64,000 bases of DNA, taken from assembly GCA_017522515.1 (NCBI GenBank), contig JAFWZH010000324.1:4460-68459 (forward strand), read 5' to 3'. The DNA comes from Clostridia bacterium (GTDB lineage: Bacteria > Bacillota_A > Clostridia > UBA1212 > UBA1255). A model generated the notes under the pieces. The model did not search any database. It saw only the letters and a program-made list of their open reading frames with translations, and was not told where the DNA came from. Both the position numbers and the translations under genes were made by a program. Below are positions 34,601 through 42,836 of the stretch, in pieces; positions within the stretch are counted from its first letter, which is position 1; every line of letters starts with the position of its first letter.

Positions 34601-37270
34601 CTTTGGCACGACCATATCGCAGGTGAGGCTCAGAACAAGGAAGCTACTTGTACAGAAGACGGATACATCGGACGTGTATGGTGCGTAGGATGTAATTGCG
34701 TTAAATATAAGGAAGGCGGCGTTTGTACACATAACACAGACGGTTGTGGTTCCGTAGTAGATTGGGGCACAGTAGTTAAGGCTACAGGCCACGATTACAA
34801 GGATTATGAAGGTGTTCTTAAGTGTGAGTGCGGCGAACTCTTTAACGGTGAGCTTGACGGCGTTACCTACGTTGACGGTGTTATCGCTGATGGATGGGTT
34901 AACGATACATATTACTATGAGAACGGTGTTAAGTTTACAGGTTCTCACTTAATTAATGGTAAGATGTGCACCTTCGATGAGAATGGTGTGTATCTCCCAA
35001 ATTATATCTATGATGGCTGGTATATTGTCGGTAACACCGCAATGTTCTTCATGAGCAATGAATATTTGACTGGTTATCAAAAGGTTAATAGCCAGCCCCA
35101 CTTCTTCGATGATAACGGTATGGGATACGATGGTGAGTATACCATCGATGGCAAAGTTTGCGTATTTGATAATGGTCGATTTGTTTCATGCGAGGATGAA
35201 ACAGTTCTTGAAGCAGGTTGGTTTGGCTCAACCGAAAACGTAAACGGTTTGCATTCTGTAGAATACGTGGTATACGAAGATGCTTCGATTTGCATTACTG
35301 GTAGTGGTAACATGATGAATGTAGCAGAAGTTGGTCTTATTCCGTGGTCTGCATATGTTCAGAAGTTTATTAAAACCATATTTATTGCTAAAGATATTAC
35401 CAATATCGGTCATCATTCGTTTAGAAACTGTTTCTTCGCTACTACTGTAGTGTTTGAAGATGATTCGAAGGTTACAGAAATTGGCGCTTGCGCGTTCTAT
35501 AACATGAGAAGCTTGAAATCGATTGTACTTTCTGAAAATGTAAAAATTATCGGAAGTAACGCTTTTGGTCAAACTTATAATTTGACAGAAGTTTATTTGC
35601 CTGATGGTGTTCAGACTATTAATAGTCGTGCATTTGTGAAGTCTAATGCAGATTTGGTGTTAAATGTAGCGGAAGGAACAATTGCTCACAACTTTGCAGT
35701 AAATAACGGTTTTGATGTTGAACTTCGTGAAAAGAAGCCTGTACTTGTTGCTACCGGTGAATGCGGTGAAAATTTGGTATGGTCTTATTACGCGAATGGC
35801 AAACTCGTTATTGAAGGAAGCGGAGCAATGTATGATTTTGCCAACAGAGATGAACAACCCTGGGCAAAATATCGTGAGCAGATTACTTGTATTGAAATTG
35901 GTAAGGAAGTCACTCACCTTGGAACATATGCATTTGCATATTCTTATAATGTAAAAGCTATTAATTTTGCTGAAGATAGCAAATTGCAAAGTATTGGATC
36001 TTTTGCGATCTTCTATATGTATCGCAATTTGACAGAATTGGTATTACCTGAAAGCGTTGCTACTCTTGCAGGTCAGGCAATTGGTTACAATAGTGCTCTT
36101 GTAAATGTTTATATACCTCAGAGAATTAAATCTATTTCTGCATATACATTCTTGAATTCTAAAAATGTTGTTTTAAATGTAGCAGAAGGTTCGTATGCAG
36201 AAACCTTTGCGGTTAAGAATAGCATTGCATATGATACAAGAGAATATGTATATTCTGTAATTGATTCTGGATTCTGTGGAACGAATGTAACATGGACATA
36301 TTATGAGGATGGCAGACTTGTTATTGGTGGAAGCGGAGCAATGGATGATTTCGCTAACAGAGATGCACAACCTTGGGCAAAATATCGTGAGCAGATTACT
36401 AATATTGTAATTGGTAAGGATATTGTACACCTTGGAAAGTATGCATTTGCATATTCCTATAATGTTCGATCTGTTACATTTGAAGAAGGTAGCAAGTTGC
36501 AGAGTATAAACTCCTTTGCGATCTTCTATATGTATCGTTATCTGACTGATCTTCAGCTTCCTGAAACAGTTAGAACCATTGCAGGACAGGCGTTCGGCTA
36601 TAACAATGTTTTGGTGGATGTATACATGCCCCAGTCTGTGACTTCTATTGCAACAAACGCATTCCTTAATTCGAAGAATGTAATTATGAATGTGGTAGAG
36701 GGTACATATGCAGAGACCTTTGCAATAAACAACAACATTGCTTATATTACAAGAGCCTATACAGAGCAGCCTATTGCCGAGGGTAACTGTGGCATTAATG
36801 CAACTTGGGCGTTCTATGCAAATGGCAAGCTTGTTATTAGCGGAAGCGGAGCAATGGACGATTTCGCTAACAGAGATGCACAACCTTGGGCTGTATTCCG
36901 CGAACAGATCACAGATATTGTGATTGGCAAGGATATAACCCATATTGGTAAGTATGCGTTTGCTTACGCCTATAACGTAAAGAGTATTACCTTTGAAGAA
37001 GGCAGCAAATTGGAAAGCATTGGTGCACTGTCAATTTATTATATGCATCGTTATTTGACAGAGATTGTGCTTCCCGAGTCCGTAAAGACTATCTCCGGTC
37101 AAGCGTTTGGCTACAATAGTAACCTTGTTAATGTATATATGCCTGAAAGCTTGACCTCGATTGCGGCAAATACCTTTGTGAATTCCAAAAAAGTAGTATT
37201 GAATGTTGTTGAAGGTTCTTATGCTGAAACCTTTGCTAAGGACAACGATATTTCATATGAAGTTGAATAA
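31631..37270 (+). CDS. Giant exported protein: phosphodiester glycosidase (NAGPA) domain plus BspA-type leucine-rich repeats
   Basis: A 1879-residue secreted protein. The start is ATG 31631 behind AAAAGGAG, with signal peptide FLALMLCALMFVNIMPMSVF. Domains in order: NAGPA at about 85-315, with its signature AANCDGGGSSTFM near 280; Ig-like strands (about 320-500); a galactose-binding-like module starting VVWDFEDGDVSNWLG (500-720); two more beta modules; a Cys-rich ATCTEDGYIGRVWC segment (about 1005-1060); CW-type repeats (GWVNDTYYYENGVKFTG, KVCVFDNG); and four BspA-like LRR_5 blocks from about 1195 on, the last three being 171-residue copies. NAGPA enzymes cleave GlcNAc-phosphodiesters, so a capsule or teichoic acid substrate is plausible. 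The CW-type repeats may bind choline-like groups added by the neighbouring LicD. There is no sortase motif. Base composition differs between the halves. Confidence 0.85.
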   Translation: MSKFFKQFLALMLCALMFVNIMPMSVFAAYDYAHNEAESSDDYYDIISKKDWDIAPGIKESEIVLNNDAGDRRQVIHLMEADISNEYTRVISSYTNMDTSNYAISTIPEHAAFIENEWGENVVGAMNTCLSWYNSAAYAEDPSRVNEPLGFMMVDGEVYFDHSVGFPTCIVIHKDTNDAGEARPADIPKVEMRTVTDSKGLNGWEDQVIPCSSGYIVKDGVNQNKPSHGSDTAARSVVGVKADGSIVIMMNDGRQAPYSLGMNMYECAEVMIAAGCVYAANCDGGGSSTFMSQRPGEDLEVNCSPCDGALRQNTHGIMFISTAPSTGEFYNAYLQTENDYYVPYSEVKVEAIGRDFSGAEAALPAEAVWSLADDSFGTMSNGVFTSNGKTGEVVINLSYNGEVVGTKTINIVNPESVSFAQTSTVIPYGKSTSLDITAAYGAFEVSYTEDAFEWTVSDNEAGVREGLVYTATEDTAKNGVTITAKYKYADLDAAVLEIGFGKGSEVVWDFEDGDVSNWLGIADARKWLADNNIMECENLFKGGNFSDDNSSTTFLSSEEIGGKVHSGEYALGVELDFTHSSFSSWSYNMFFNVEGQTVLRDVANGKNATRLGMWVYIPEELWEGNDLSGIAAQTQLYGGSSADDANSFQAHLTLSTSTKRLNALKDEDIPEDRWVYCYVDLTGHDYVSLQNPEKQIWREPCFMRFYTQHYTPKNLIFYFDDITLDYSNAVDDREAPSITNLTINTSGTGVRSFNATIADHVAANTSGLDYSSAKILVDGVELPDVVASGSAMSSKDVALCGGTHTVTFIIKDNMGNTMKQSKTFTVEGDVPVTIGGHNATNSAPEYDSVYYVDINVADAAVVEQITTTLKLSTAHTWEADYMELAEGIEAEYTYNYYDNTVTVTLTKTAECTLEGAQTLASIPARIWSWNEEESGVTEEGIFAEGLGPIVSVDVKTILGSVSFVDGYCDGYIGTFNSSMLVSTNINDVVVLWHDHIAGEAQNKEATCTEDGYIGRVWCVGCNCVKYKEGGVCTHNTDGCGSVVDWGTVVKATGHDYKDYEGVLKCECGELFNGELDGVTYVDGVIADGWVNDTYYYENGVKFTGSHLINGKMCTFDENGVYLPNYIYDGWYIVGNTAMFFMSNEYLTGYQKVNSQPHFFDDNGMGYDGEYTIDGKVCVFDNGRFVSCEDETVLEAGWFGSTENVNGLHSVEYVVYEDASICITGSGNMMNVAEVGLIPWSAYVQKFIKTIFIAKDITNIGHHSFRNCFFATTVVFEDDSKVTEIGACAFYNMRSLKSIVLSENVKIIGSNAFGQTYNLTEVYLPDGVQTINSRAFVKSNADLVLNVAEGTIAHNFAVNNGFDVELREKKPVLVATGECGENLVWSYYANGKLVIEGSGAMYDFANRDEQPWAKYREQITCIEIGKEVTHLGTYAFAYSYNVKAINFAEDSKLQSIGSFAIFYMYRNLTELVLPESVATLAGQAIGYNSALVNVYIPQRIKSISAYTFLNSKNVVLNVAEGSYAETFAVKNSIAYDTREYVYSVIDSGFCGTNVTWTYYEDGRLVIGGSGAMDDFANRDAQPWAKYREQITNIVIGKDIVHLGKYAFAYSYNVRSVTFEEGSKLQSINSFAIFYMYRYLTDLQLPETVRTIAGQAFGYNNVLVDVYMPQSVTSIATNAFLNSKNVIMNVVEGTYAETFAINNNIAYITRAYTEQPIAEGNCGINATWAFYANGKLVISGSGAMDDFANRDAQPWAVFREQITDIVIGKDITHIGKYAFAYAYNVKSITFEEGSKLESIGALSIYYMHRYLTEIVLPESVKTISGQAFGYNSNLVNVYMPESLTSIAANTFVNSKKVVLNVVEGSYAETFAKDNDISYEVE
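35756..37270 (+). repeat. Three tandem 513-bp coding repeats in the giant gene
   Basis: Similar units start at 35756 (GECGENLVWSYYANG), 36269 (GFCGTNVTWTYYEDG) and 36782 (GNCGINATWAFYANG) at an exact 513-base spacing (171 residues). Each contains a GSGAM(D/Y)DFANRD segment followed by LRR_5 strands. A more divergent fourth unit precedes them from about 35217. Such in-frame repeats can change copy number by recombination. Confidence 0.9.
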
Positions 37271-37322
37271 TTTGGTGTCTATTAACTGATGAAAAATTGG
37301 ACTGTGGTTTTTCATTAGACAA

Positions 37323-37362
37323 TTTACGACTCCCGAGCAGTTCGCTGTTCGGGAGTCGTAAA
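37323..37362 (+). terminator. Very strong TTCG-capped hairpin after the giant gene
   Basis: An 18-base arm (37323-37340, ending CCCGAGCAG) pairs with 37345-37362 with one G-T pair around a TTCG tetraloop. It lacks a clear T run, so it may stabilise the mRNA 3' end rather than terminate. Confidence 0.6.
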
Positions 37363-37456
37363 TCATATATGTTTAGAACCTCCACGTGGTATATGATGGT
37401 AACGAAAAATCGGCTAATCTAAACAAAACATAGTTAAAATGGTTAGGAGCGGGAAA

Positions 37457-38734
37457 ATGAAAGTATTAATATTGTCCCACAATCCAATTACGACATATCA
37501 GAATATGGGTAAAACTCTCTTGTCACTCTTCTCATCTTTTGAAAAAAGCGAATTGTGTCAATTGTATATATATCCGACAATTCCTGATATAGATAAATGC
37601 TCTTCTTATTACAGAATTACAGATCGTGATATTTTTATGAGTTACGTTAATATGGGAAGAGTAAAATCTCGCGTTATCAACAGTGATGAAATTAATATAA
37701 ATAGACATAGTTTGTATGAAACAAAAGACGATGAACTGTTTCTAAAAAAAAACAAAAAGAGCACATTTACATTATTTTGTCGTGATATTATGTGGTTTTT
37801 CTCCAATTGGTATAATAGTAATTTGAGAGATTGGTTGAATAATGAAAAACCGACTTGTATTTATTTGGTTCCTGGGCGCTCAAAATTCATCTATAATGTT
37901 GCGCTGAAAATATCCAGAAAATTAAATATACCTATTATTACATATCTCGCAGATGAATATTATTTTGTCAAAAAGCCAAGTGGTTTGGTAGATCGTTTAT
38001 ATCTGTATTTGTTAAAGAAGAAAATGAATCTTGTTATGAGGAAAAGTCAAAATATAGTTACAATATGCGATGAAATGACTAGTGCTTATATGAATGAGTT
38101 TTCCAAACACACGTACACTGTTTTAACAGGAACGAATTTCCACATTGCAGAGGCAGTTAACAGTTATTCTGAAATTAAAGGTCTGACGTACATGGGAAAT
38201 ATAGGATGCAATCGTTATATCTCAATTGCGGAAATTGGGCGATGCTTAGATGAAATAAATACAGAAAGAGGGACAGATTTTTCTTTGTTTCTTTATACAA
38301 ATCCGTACAGCGATGAAATAAAGAAAATCTTTTCTGATATAAGATCAATACGTTATTGCGGATATGTTACTGGTAACGAATTCGACAAAATAATACATGA
38401 ATCACCAATTTTGGTTCATGTCGAAAGTTTTGATGAGGATGCAATAGATCGTGTAAAGCACTCTATCTCTACAAAAATTGCAGATTCGTTGGGAAGTGGA
38501 AATTTATTATTTGCCTATGGTCCAGAACAGGTAGCATCTATCCGTCATTTGATGAAATATTCTTGTGCAAGTATTGCATTAGATCAATCAGAGTTAAAGT
38601 CTGCACTATATGATGCATTAATGAAAAAAAATAGAGAAGATATTGTAAAAAAAGCGCTACTGACAGCAAAAGAACATCATATAAGCGAAAATACGAGTTT
38701 AAGATTGAGATCAATTATTGATGACAAAGAGTGA
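37457..38734 (+). CDS. GT-B fold glycosyltransferase (family 4-like)
   Basis: A 425-residue protein. The start is ATG 37457, nine bases after TAGGAG. The N-terminus MKVLILSHNPITTYQNMGKT and the central LNIPIITYLADEYYFVKKPS and NIVTICDEM fit a GT-B acceptor lobe. The C-terminal half has LTYMGNIGCNRY, RYCGYVTGNEFDKI and KHSISTKIADSLGSGNLLFA, the place where the donor-binding Glu/Lys pattern sits in GT4 enzymes. The match is looser than for the other transferases here. It lies alone between the giant gene and wzy. It probably adds one capsule sugar. Confidence 0.75.
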   Translation: MKVLILSHNPITTYQNMGKTLLSLFSSFEKSELCQLYIYPTIPDIDKCSSYYRITDRDIFMSYVNMGRVKSRVINSDEININRHSLYETKDDELFLKKNKKSTFTLFCRDIMWFFSNWYNSNLRDWLNNEKPTCIYLVPGRSKFIYNVALKISRKLNIPIITYLADEYYFVKKPSGLVDRLYLYLLKKKMNLVMRKSQNIVTICDEMTSAYMNEFSKHTYTVLTGTNFHIAEAVNSYSEIKGLTYMGNIGCNRYISIAEIGRCLDEINTERGTDFSLFLYTNPYSDEIKKIFSDIRSIRYCGYVTGNEFDKIIHESPILVHVESFDEDAIDRVKHSISTKIADSLGSGNLLFAYGPEQVASIRHLMKYSCASIALDQSELKSALYDALMKKNREDIVKKALLTAKEHHISENTSLRLRSIIDDKE

Positions 38735-38802
38735 GTATAATAGCTTCAAATTTGATGTTTCTTATTGTGCAGTGTTTTTGACCCAAAACAAGGATGGTGA
38801 AA

Positions 38803-40062
38803 ATGAAAATTTCAATAAAGAGAGAAAATGATCCATATGTCAAACAAGATAACAATATCATATTTGGTATGTGTGTTCTCATGTTTGTTCCAGCTATCAA
38901 TAATTTTTTAAATACGATATTACAAAAGTATTTAGTGATAAATATAGTAGTCTTAACCCCAATTGCGTATATTTTCATGGCGTTTTGCAGTGTGTTCTTT
39001 TTATATCGGTATGCTTTTAAGATAAGAAACTTCTTAGTTGTTTTTGTTTTTTTTGTTTTAGGTGTGGTGATTAGTTATATATTATACCCGGAAATTAGAA
39101 CCGTCATATATGCGTCGCCAATAGATTTAGTATATTCGCCAGTAAATAAATTAATCTTCTTTTGTTTGCCAGCAATGGGTGGGATGATGGTTTTGACTAA
39201 TTATCATAATTTATTTGAGAAAATGCAACGATGGGGCGAAATAACACTAGTAATTGGAGTGTGTAGTTATCTACTTGTTTTTTTTGTAGCAGGTCAAAGT
39301 CTTCAATACATGGTCTTCTCATACTTCATGCTACTTCCGATTTGTGTTTGCTTTGAACATGCTAATATAAAAAAAAGCAAAATAGATTTTGCTTTAGCTA
39401 TAATCGGATCCGTATGTATACTTATGTGTGGAGCAAGAGGCGCATGCATATCACTTGTTTTATATTTTATTGCGCGTGGCATATCAGATTTTTCGAGAAT
39501 GGTTACCCTAAGAAGTTTTACAAAATTCTTGTTTTTGATTATCCTTGGAATAATGTTAACTATTTTTCATACAGAACTTTTGAAGCTTGTTTCCGACTTA
39601 TTCGATGAATTGGGAGTTAATTCAAGGGTTATTCAAAAGTTAATATCTGAGGAGATATTTGACGATAACTCGCGAAATGTGATTTCTAATTCGATTTGGC
39701 AAGGATTAAGAAATAACCCTTTAGGTTACGGAGTTTTTGGCGATCGATATGTCATAGGTATTTCTGGCTACGGAAGTTATACATACGCTCATAACATAGT
39801 AACAGAGCTATTGTGTAGTTTTGGTTATTTTGGTGGCGGGATTGCTCTTGTTGTTCTATTTGCAATAGTTGGTAGAAAAGCTTTTTTATCAAAAGAAGCA
39901 AACGCTAAATATTTGATTATAACTTTGTTACCATATGGTTTATTCCGGTTGTTTTTCTCATCAAGTTATTTAGAGAATTTGGTGTTTTGGGCTATTCTGG
40001 GATTGTGCCTAAATGTAAGTAATGGACACAACTATAAAAATACTGATATTGGTATGCATTAA
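38803..40062 (+). CDS. wzy: O-antigen/capsule polymerase (Wzy-like)
   Basis: A 419-residue membrane protein with about ten hydrophobic segments (for example NFLVVFVFFVLGVVISYIL, FLFLIILGIMLTIFHTELL) and one larger external loop around 280-330 containing RNVISNSIWQGLRNNPLGYG, FGDRYVIG and YAHNIVTELLCSFGYFGG. This loop is the Wzy_C-like signature of polysaccharide polymerases. The start is ATG 38803 behind AAGGATGG. With Wzx (41297) it defines a Wzx/Wzy-dependent pathway. The family is poorly conserved, so the call rests on topology, loop motif and context. Confidence 0.82.
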   Translation: MKISIKRENDPYVKQDNNIIFGMCVLMFVPAINNFLNTILQKYLVINIVVLTPIAYIFMAFCSVFFLYRYAFKIRNFLVVFVFFVLGVVISYILYPEIRTVIYASPIDLVYSPVNKLIFFCLPAMGGMMVLTNYHNLFEKMQRWGEITLVIGVCSYLLVFFVAGQSLQYMVFSYFMLLPICVCFEHANIKKSKIDFALAIIGSVCILMCGARGACISLVLYFIARGISDFSRMVTLRSFTKFLFLIILGIMLTIFHTELLKLVSDLFDELGVNSRVIQKLISEEIFDDNSRNVISNSIWQGLRNNPLGYGVFGDRYVIGISGYGSYTYAHNIVTELLCSFGYFGGGIALVVLFAIVGRKAFLSKEANAKYLIITLLPYGLFRLFFSSSYLENLVFWAILGLCLNVSNGHNYKNTDIGMH

Positions 40063-40095
40063 ATTATTGATAGATTGGATTTGAGGAAGTATAAA

Positions 40096-41241
40096 ATGAA
40101 AATATGCGATGTAGTAAAGAATTCCGTGTGGTATGATCCACGTGTTCGGAAACAAATTGTTTCATATTTGGCTGAACCATCATGTGAAGTAAATGCGATA
40201 GGTGTTATGGATAGAAGATATGATGAGGAAAAAGTTCAAGAGTATCCATGCAATGTCCGCCTAGCACGAATCGCCCCCAAATATTATGGCGCTCAAAGAA
40301 CATTCCTTATGAAGATGATTAGAGAACTAAAAGTTAATAAACAGATTAAAAAAATGATTATTGACAGTAACCCTGACATTATTCATGCCAACGATTTGAA
40401 CGCATTAATTCCAGCGTACAAAGCCGCTAAAAAACTGAAATGTGCTATTATTTACGATAGTCATGAGGTTTTCGTTGAAAATGCTTCAATCGTAAAACAT
40501 AAGTTTATTAGATTTATTTGGATGGCATATGAAAAATTTTTGATAAACAGAATTGATAAAGTAGTATGTGTTAGCCATGCGGCAGCGAGTTATTTGGAAA
40601 AACTTTATGAAATCGAGAAACCATTAGTTGTAACCAATTGTTCGTTAAAAACCGAGCAATGTTTTGCAGGTGAGAAAAATGATTGTTTTGAGGTCTTGAA
40701 TCACGGACAATTCTACGAAGGTCGCGGATATGATATCATGATAGAAGCTATTCCATACTTGCAAGATTATCCCGATATTAGACTTGCGCTCCGTGGTTTT
40801 GGGAAACTAGAGGAAAAATTAAAAAATCGTGCCAACGAATTAGACAAAGAAAAGGTTCGATTCTATCCAAAAGCTTTGGTGCAGGAGTTGATTCCTTTAG
40901 CTGCAAAATCACATGTCGGAATTGCTGTTACCGAAGCGATTTGTTTGAATTTTGAGTTGTCCGTCTCCAACAAACTATTTGAATATGCATCTGCCGGTCT
41001 CCCCGTGATAATGTCAGATATTCCTGAACATCGATATCTCAATGAAAAATATAAGTTCGGTATAATCATATCAGAGAATACGCCGGAAAAACTTGCTCAA
41101 GCTATTATAAAACTATATACGGATAAAGAGTTTTATAACCAATGCGTTTCAAATGCACGTCAACTTTCTGAAGAAATTAATTGGGAAAATGAGTTTGAAC
41201 GTTTGATTAAATTTGAGCGCACCATCAGTAATTCAAAATGA
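40096..41241 (+). CDS. GT4-family glycosyltransferase
   Basis: A 381-residue GT-B enzyme. ATG 40096 lies behind GAGGAAG; a TTG at 40075 is upstream. The acceptor lobe has NSNPDIIHANDLNALIPAYK (positions 101-120 region) and IIYDSHEVFVENA. The donor lobe has VLNHGQFYEGRGYDIMIEA, ALRGFGKLEEKL and the Glu-containing VSNKLFEYASAGLPVIMSD. These are clear GT4 features. The sugar donor is unknown. It lies between wzy and wzx. Confidence 0.9.
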   Translation: MKICDVVKNSVWYDPRVRKQIVSYLAEPSCEVNAIGVMDRRYDEEKVQEYPCNVRLARIAPKYYGAQRTFLMKMIRELKVNKQIKKMIIDSNPDIIHANDLNALIPAYKAAKKLKCAIIYDSHEVFVENASIVKHKFIRFIWMAYEKFLINRIDKVVCVSHAAASYLEKLYEIEKPLVVTNCSLKTEQCFAGEKNDCFEVLNHGQFYEGRGYDIMIEAIPYLQDYPDIRLALRGFGKLEEKLKNRANELDKEKVRFYPKALVQELIPLAAKSHVGIAVTEAICLNFELSVSNKLFEYASAGLPVIMSDIPEHRYLNEKYKFGIIISENTPEKLAQAIIKLYTDKEFYNQCVSNARQLSEEINWENEFERLIKFERTISNSK

Positions 41242-41296
41242 AGTTCATTTTTTATTAACATGATGATTGATTAAATTGTTCTAAGGATTGAGAATC

Positions 41297-42823
41297 GTGA
41301 AAATCAAAAATAATAATCAGATGAAATTAGGAGCCTTGATATCATATTGTACGATATTGGCAAATGCTTTATTTGGGTTGTTTGTCACTCCGTTTATTTT
41401 GAAAAATATAGGATCTTCTGCATATGGCGTATACAAAACGATGGGATCACTGTCTTCATCATTGTTGATTCTTGATCTGGGAATTGGTAGCACTTTATTG
41501 CGTTATATTTCAAAATATAGAGCGAATTCTGAAGATAAAAAAATAGGCTCGTTTGTATCTTTGATGATTTGCGAAAGTGCAATTATACTTCCGTTGATTA
41601 TTTTGGTGGAAGTGATTCTGTATTTTCAGCTTGGCGCGATGTATTCTGGTGGCTTTTCAGAAGGTGAACTCGCTCTTGCAAGACAGATTTTTATAATTCT
41701 TGCATTGAACATTGTGTTGAATATAGTGGAGCATTTTCTACATGGAATTATCAGCGGATATAATAATTTTCTGTTTGGAAATGGGATCAAACTATCAGCA
41801 TTGCTTGCTAGAATTATCACGACTCTGATTTTACTCCCTTTATTTAAAAGTGCACTTCTTTTGGTCGGTATTAATCTTTTATTGACCTTTTTAACAACAA
41901 TTGTGCAGTTAACTTATATTATTAAAAAATATCACATCCACTTGAATTTTACGGTAAGGGAATGGGAAACCGGGATTATTAAGGAATCATTTTTCTATAC
42001 TGTTTTAATATTTTTAACTACAATTGCAGCTCAGGTTAACAACAACTTGGATAATGTAATAATAGGTGCATTTCTCGGGGCAGAAAAAGTAACTATTTAT
42101 TCGTTTGGATTGCTGATATTTGGTATGTTTGAACAGCTATCTACTGCGATTTCTGGTGTTGCTTTACCCACTATTTCAAAAATTGTTGTTAGTGAAGATT
42201 GGCAGAAGCGGACACAAGAATTTATCGTGAGAATGGGTAGAGTCCAGTTTATGTTGTTAGGAGCTGCCGTAACAGGATTTGCGGTTTTAGGTAATACTTT
42301 TCTAGATATATGGTTGGGGAAAGGATACGATGATGTTTATTGGATTATCCTTATTCTTATGGTTCCTGCTTTATTTGAGCTGTGCGTTAATGGGTGTTTA
42401 TCTGTGTTGCGTGCGAAAAATATGCTTGGCTTTAGAACGGGAATTTTGTTTTTGTCAACTCTTTTGAATCTTGTTATTTCTGTTGTTGGAATTTATAAAT
42501 ATGGGTATTTTGCAGCAGCATTTGGAACAGCAACAAGTTTCTTAGTAGGAAGTCTTATCATAATGAATCTGTATTATCAACGGAAACTTAAATTCAACAT
42601 GTTAAAGATATACAGAGAAATCTTCCGAGGTACTTTCCCCTCGTTGGTGTTTTCAGGATTGTTACTTGCCGTTACTTCTCATTTCATGAATGGTACAGTA
42701 ATTGCATTTTTGATTAATACAGCTATATTTATCGGTGTATTTATAATACAAATGCTTATTTATGGATTTACTGCAGAAGAGAAGAAAACGATTAGAAATA
42801 TTGTAAAAAAAAATATTATGTAA
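41297..42823 (+). CDS. wzx: Polysaccharide flippase (Wzx-like, MATE/MOP superfamily)
   Basis: A 508-residue membrane protein with about 14 hydrophobic segments. The N-terminus (LGALISYCTILANALFGLFV, TPFILKNIGSSAYGVYKTM) and the LDLGIGSTLLRYISKYRA loop are typical of the polysaccharide-transport branch of the MOP superfamily. The start is probably GTG 41297, nine bases after AAGGA; TTG 41288 abuts it. It flips the lipid-linked repeat unit for Wzy to polymerise. Confidence 0.93.
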   Translation: MKIKNNNQMKLGALISYCTILANALFGLFVTPFILKNIGSSAYGVYKTMGSLSSSLLILDLGIGSTLLRYISKYRANSEDKKIGSFVSLMICESAIILPLIILVEVILYFQLGAMYSGGFSEGELALARQIFIILALNIVLNIVEHFLHGIISGYNNFLFGNGIKLSALLARIITTLILLPLFKSALLLVGINLLLTFLTTIVQLTYIIKKYHIHLNFTVREWETGIIKESFFYTVLIFLTTIAAQVNNNLDNVIIGAFLGAEKVTIYSFGLLIFGMFEQLSTAISGVALPTISKIVVSEDWQKRTQEFIVRMGRVQFMLLGAAVTGFAVLGNTFLDIWLGKGYDDVYWIILILMVPALFELCVNGCLSVLRAKNMLGFRTGILFLSTLLNLVISVVGIYKYGYFAAAFGTATSFLVGSLIIMNLYYQRKLKFNMLKIYREIFRGTFPSLVFSGLLLAVTSHFMNGTVIAFLINTAIFIGVFIIQMLIYGFTAEEKKTIRNIVKKNIM

Positions 42824-42836
42824 TAGGAGAAACAAA

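Noticed and set aside
33611..34948. Open minus-strand frame of 445 codons opposite the giant gene
   Set aside because: It lies entirely antisense to a gene with clear domains, has no ribosome site and a Cys/Ile/Val-rich composition typical of a shadow frame.
36173..36943. Minus-strand frame with repeated CNHNICD-like segments
   Set aside because: The repetition mirrors the 513-bp coding repeats on the other strand.
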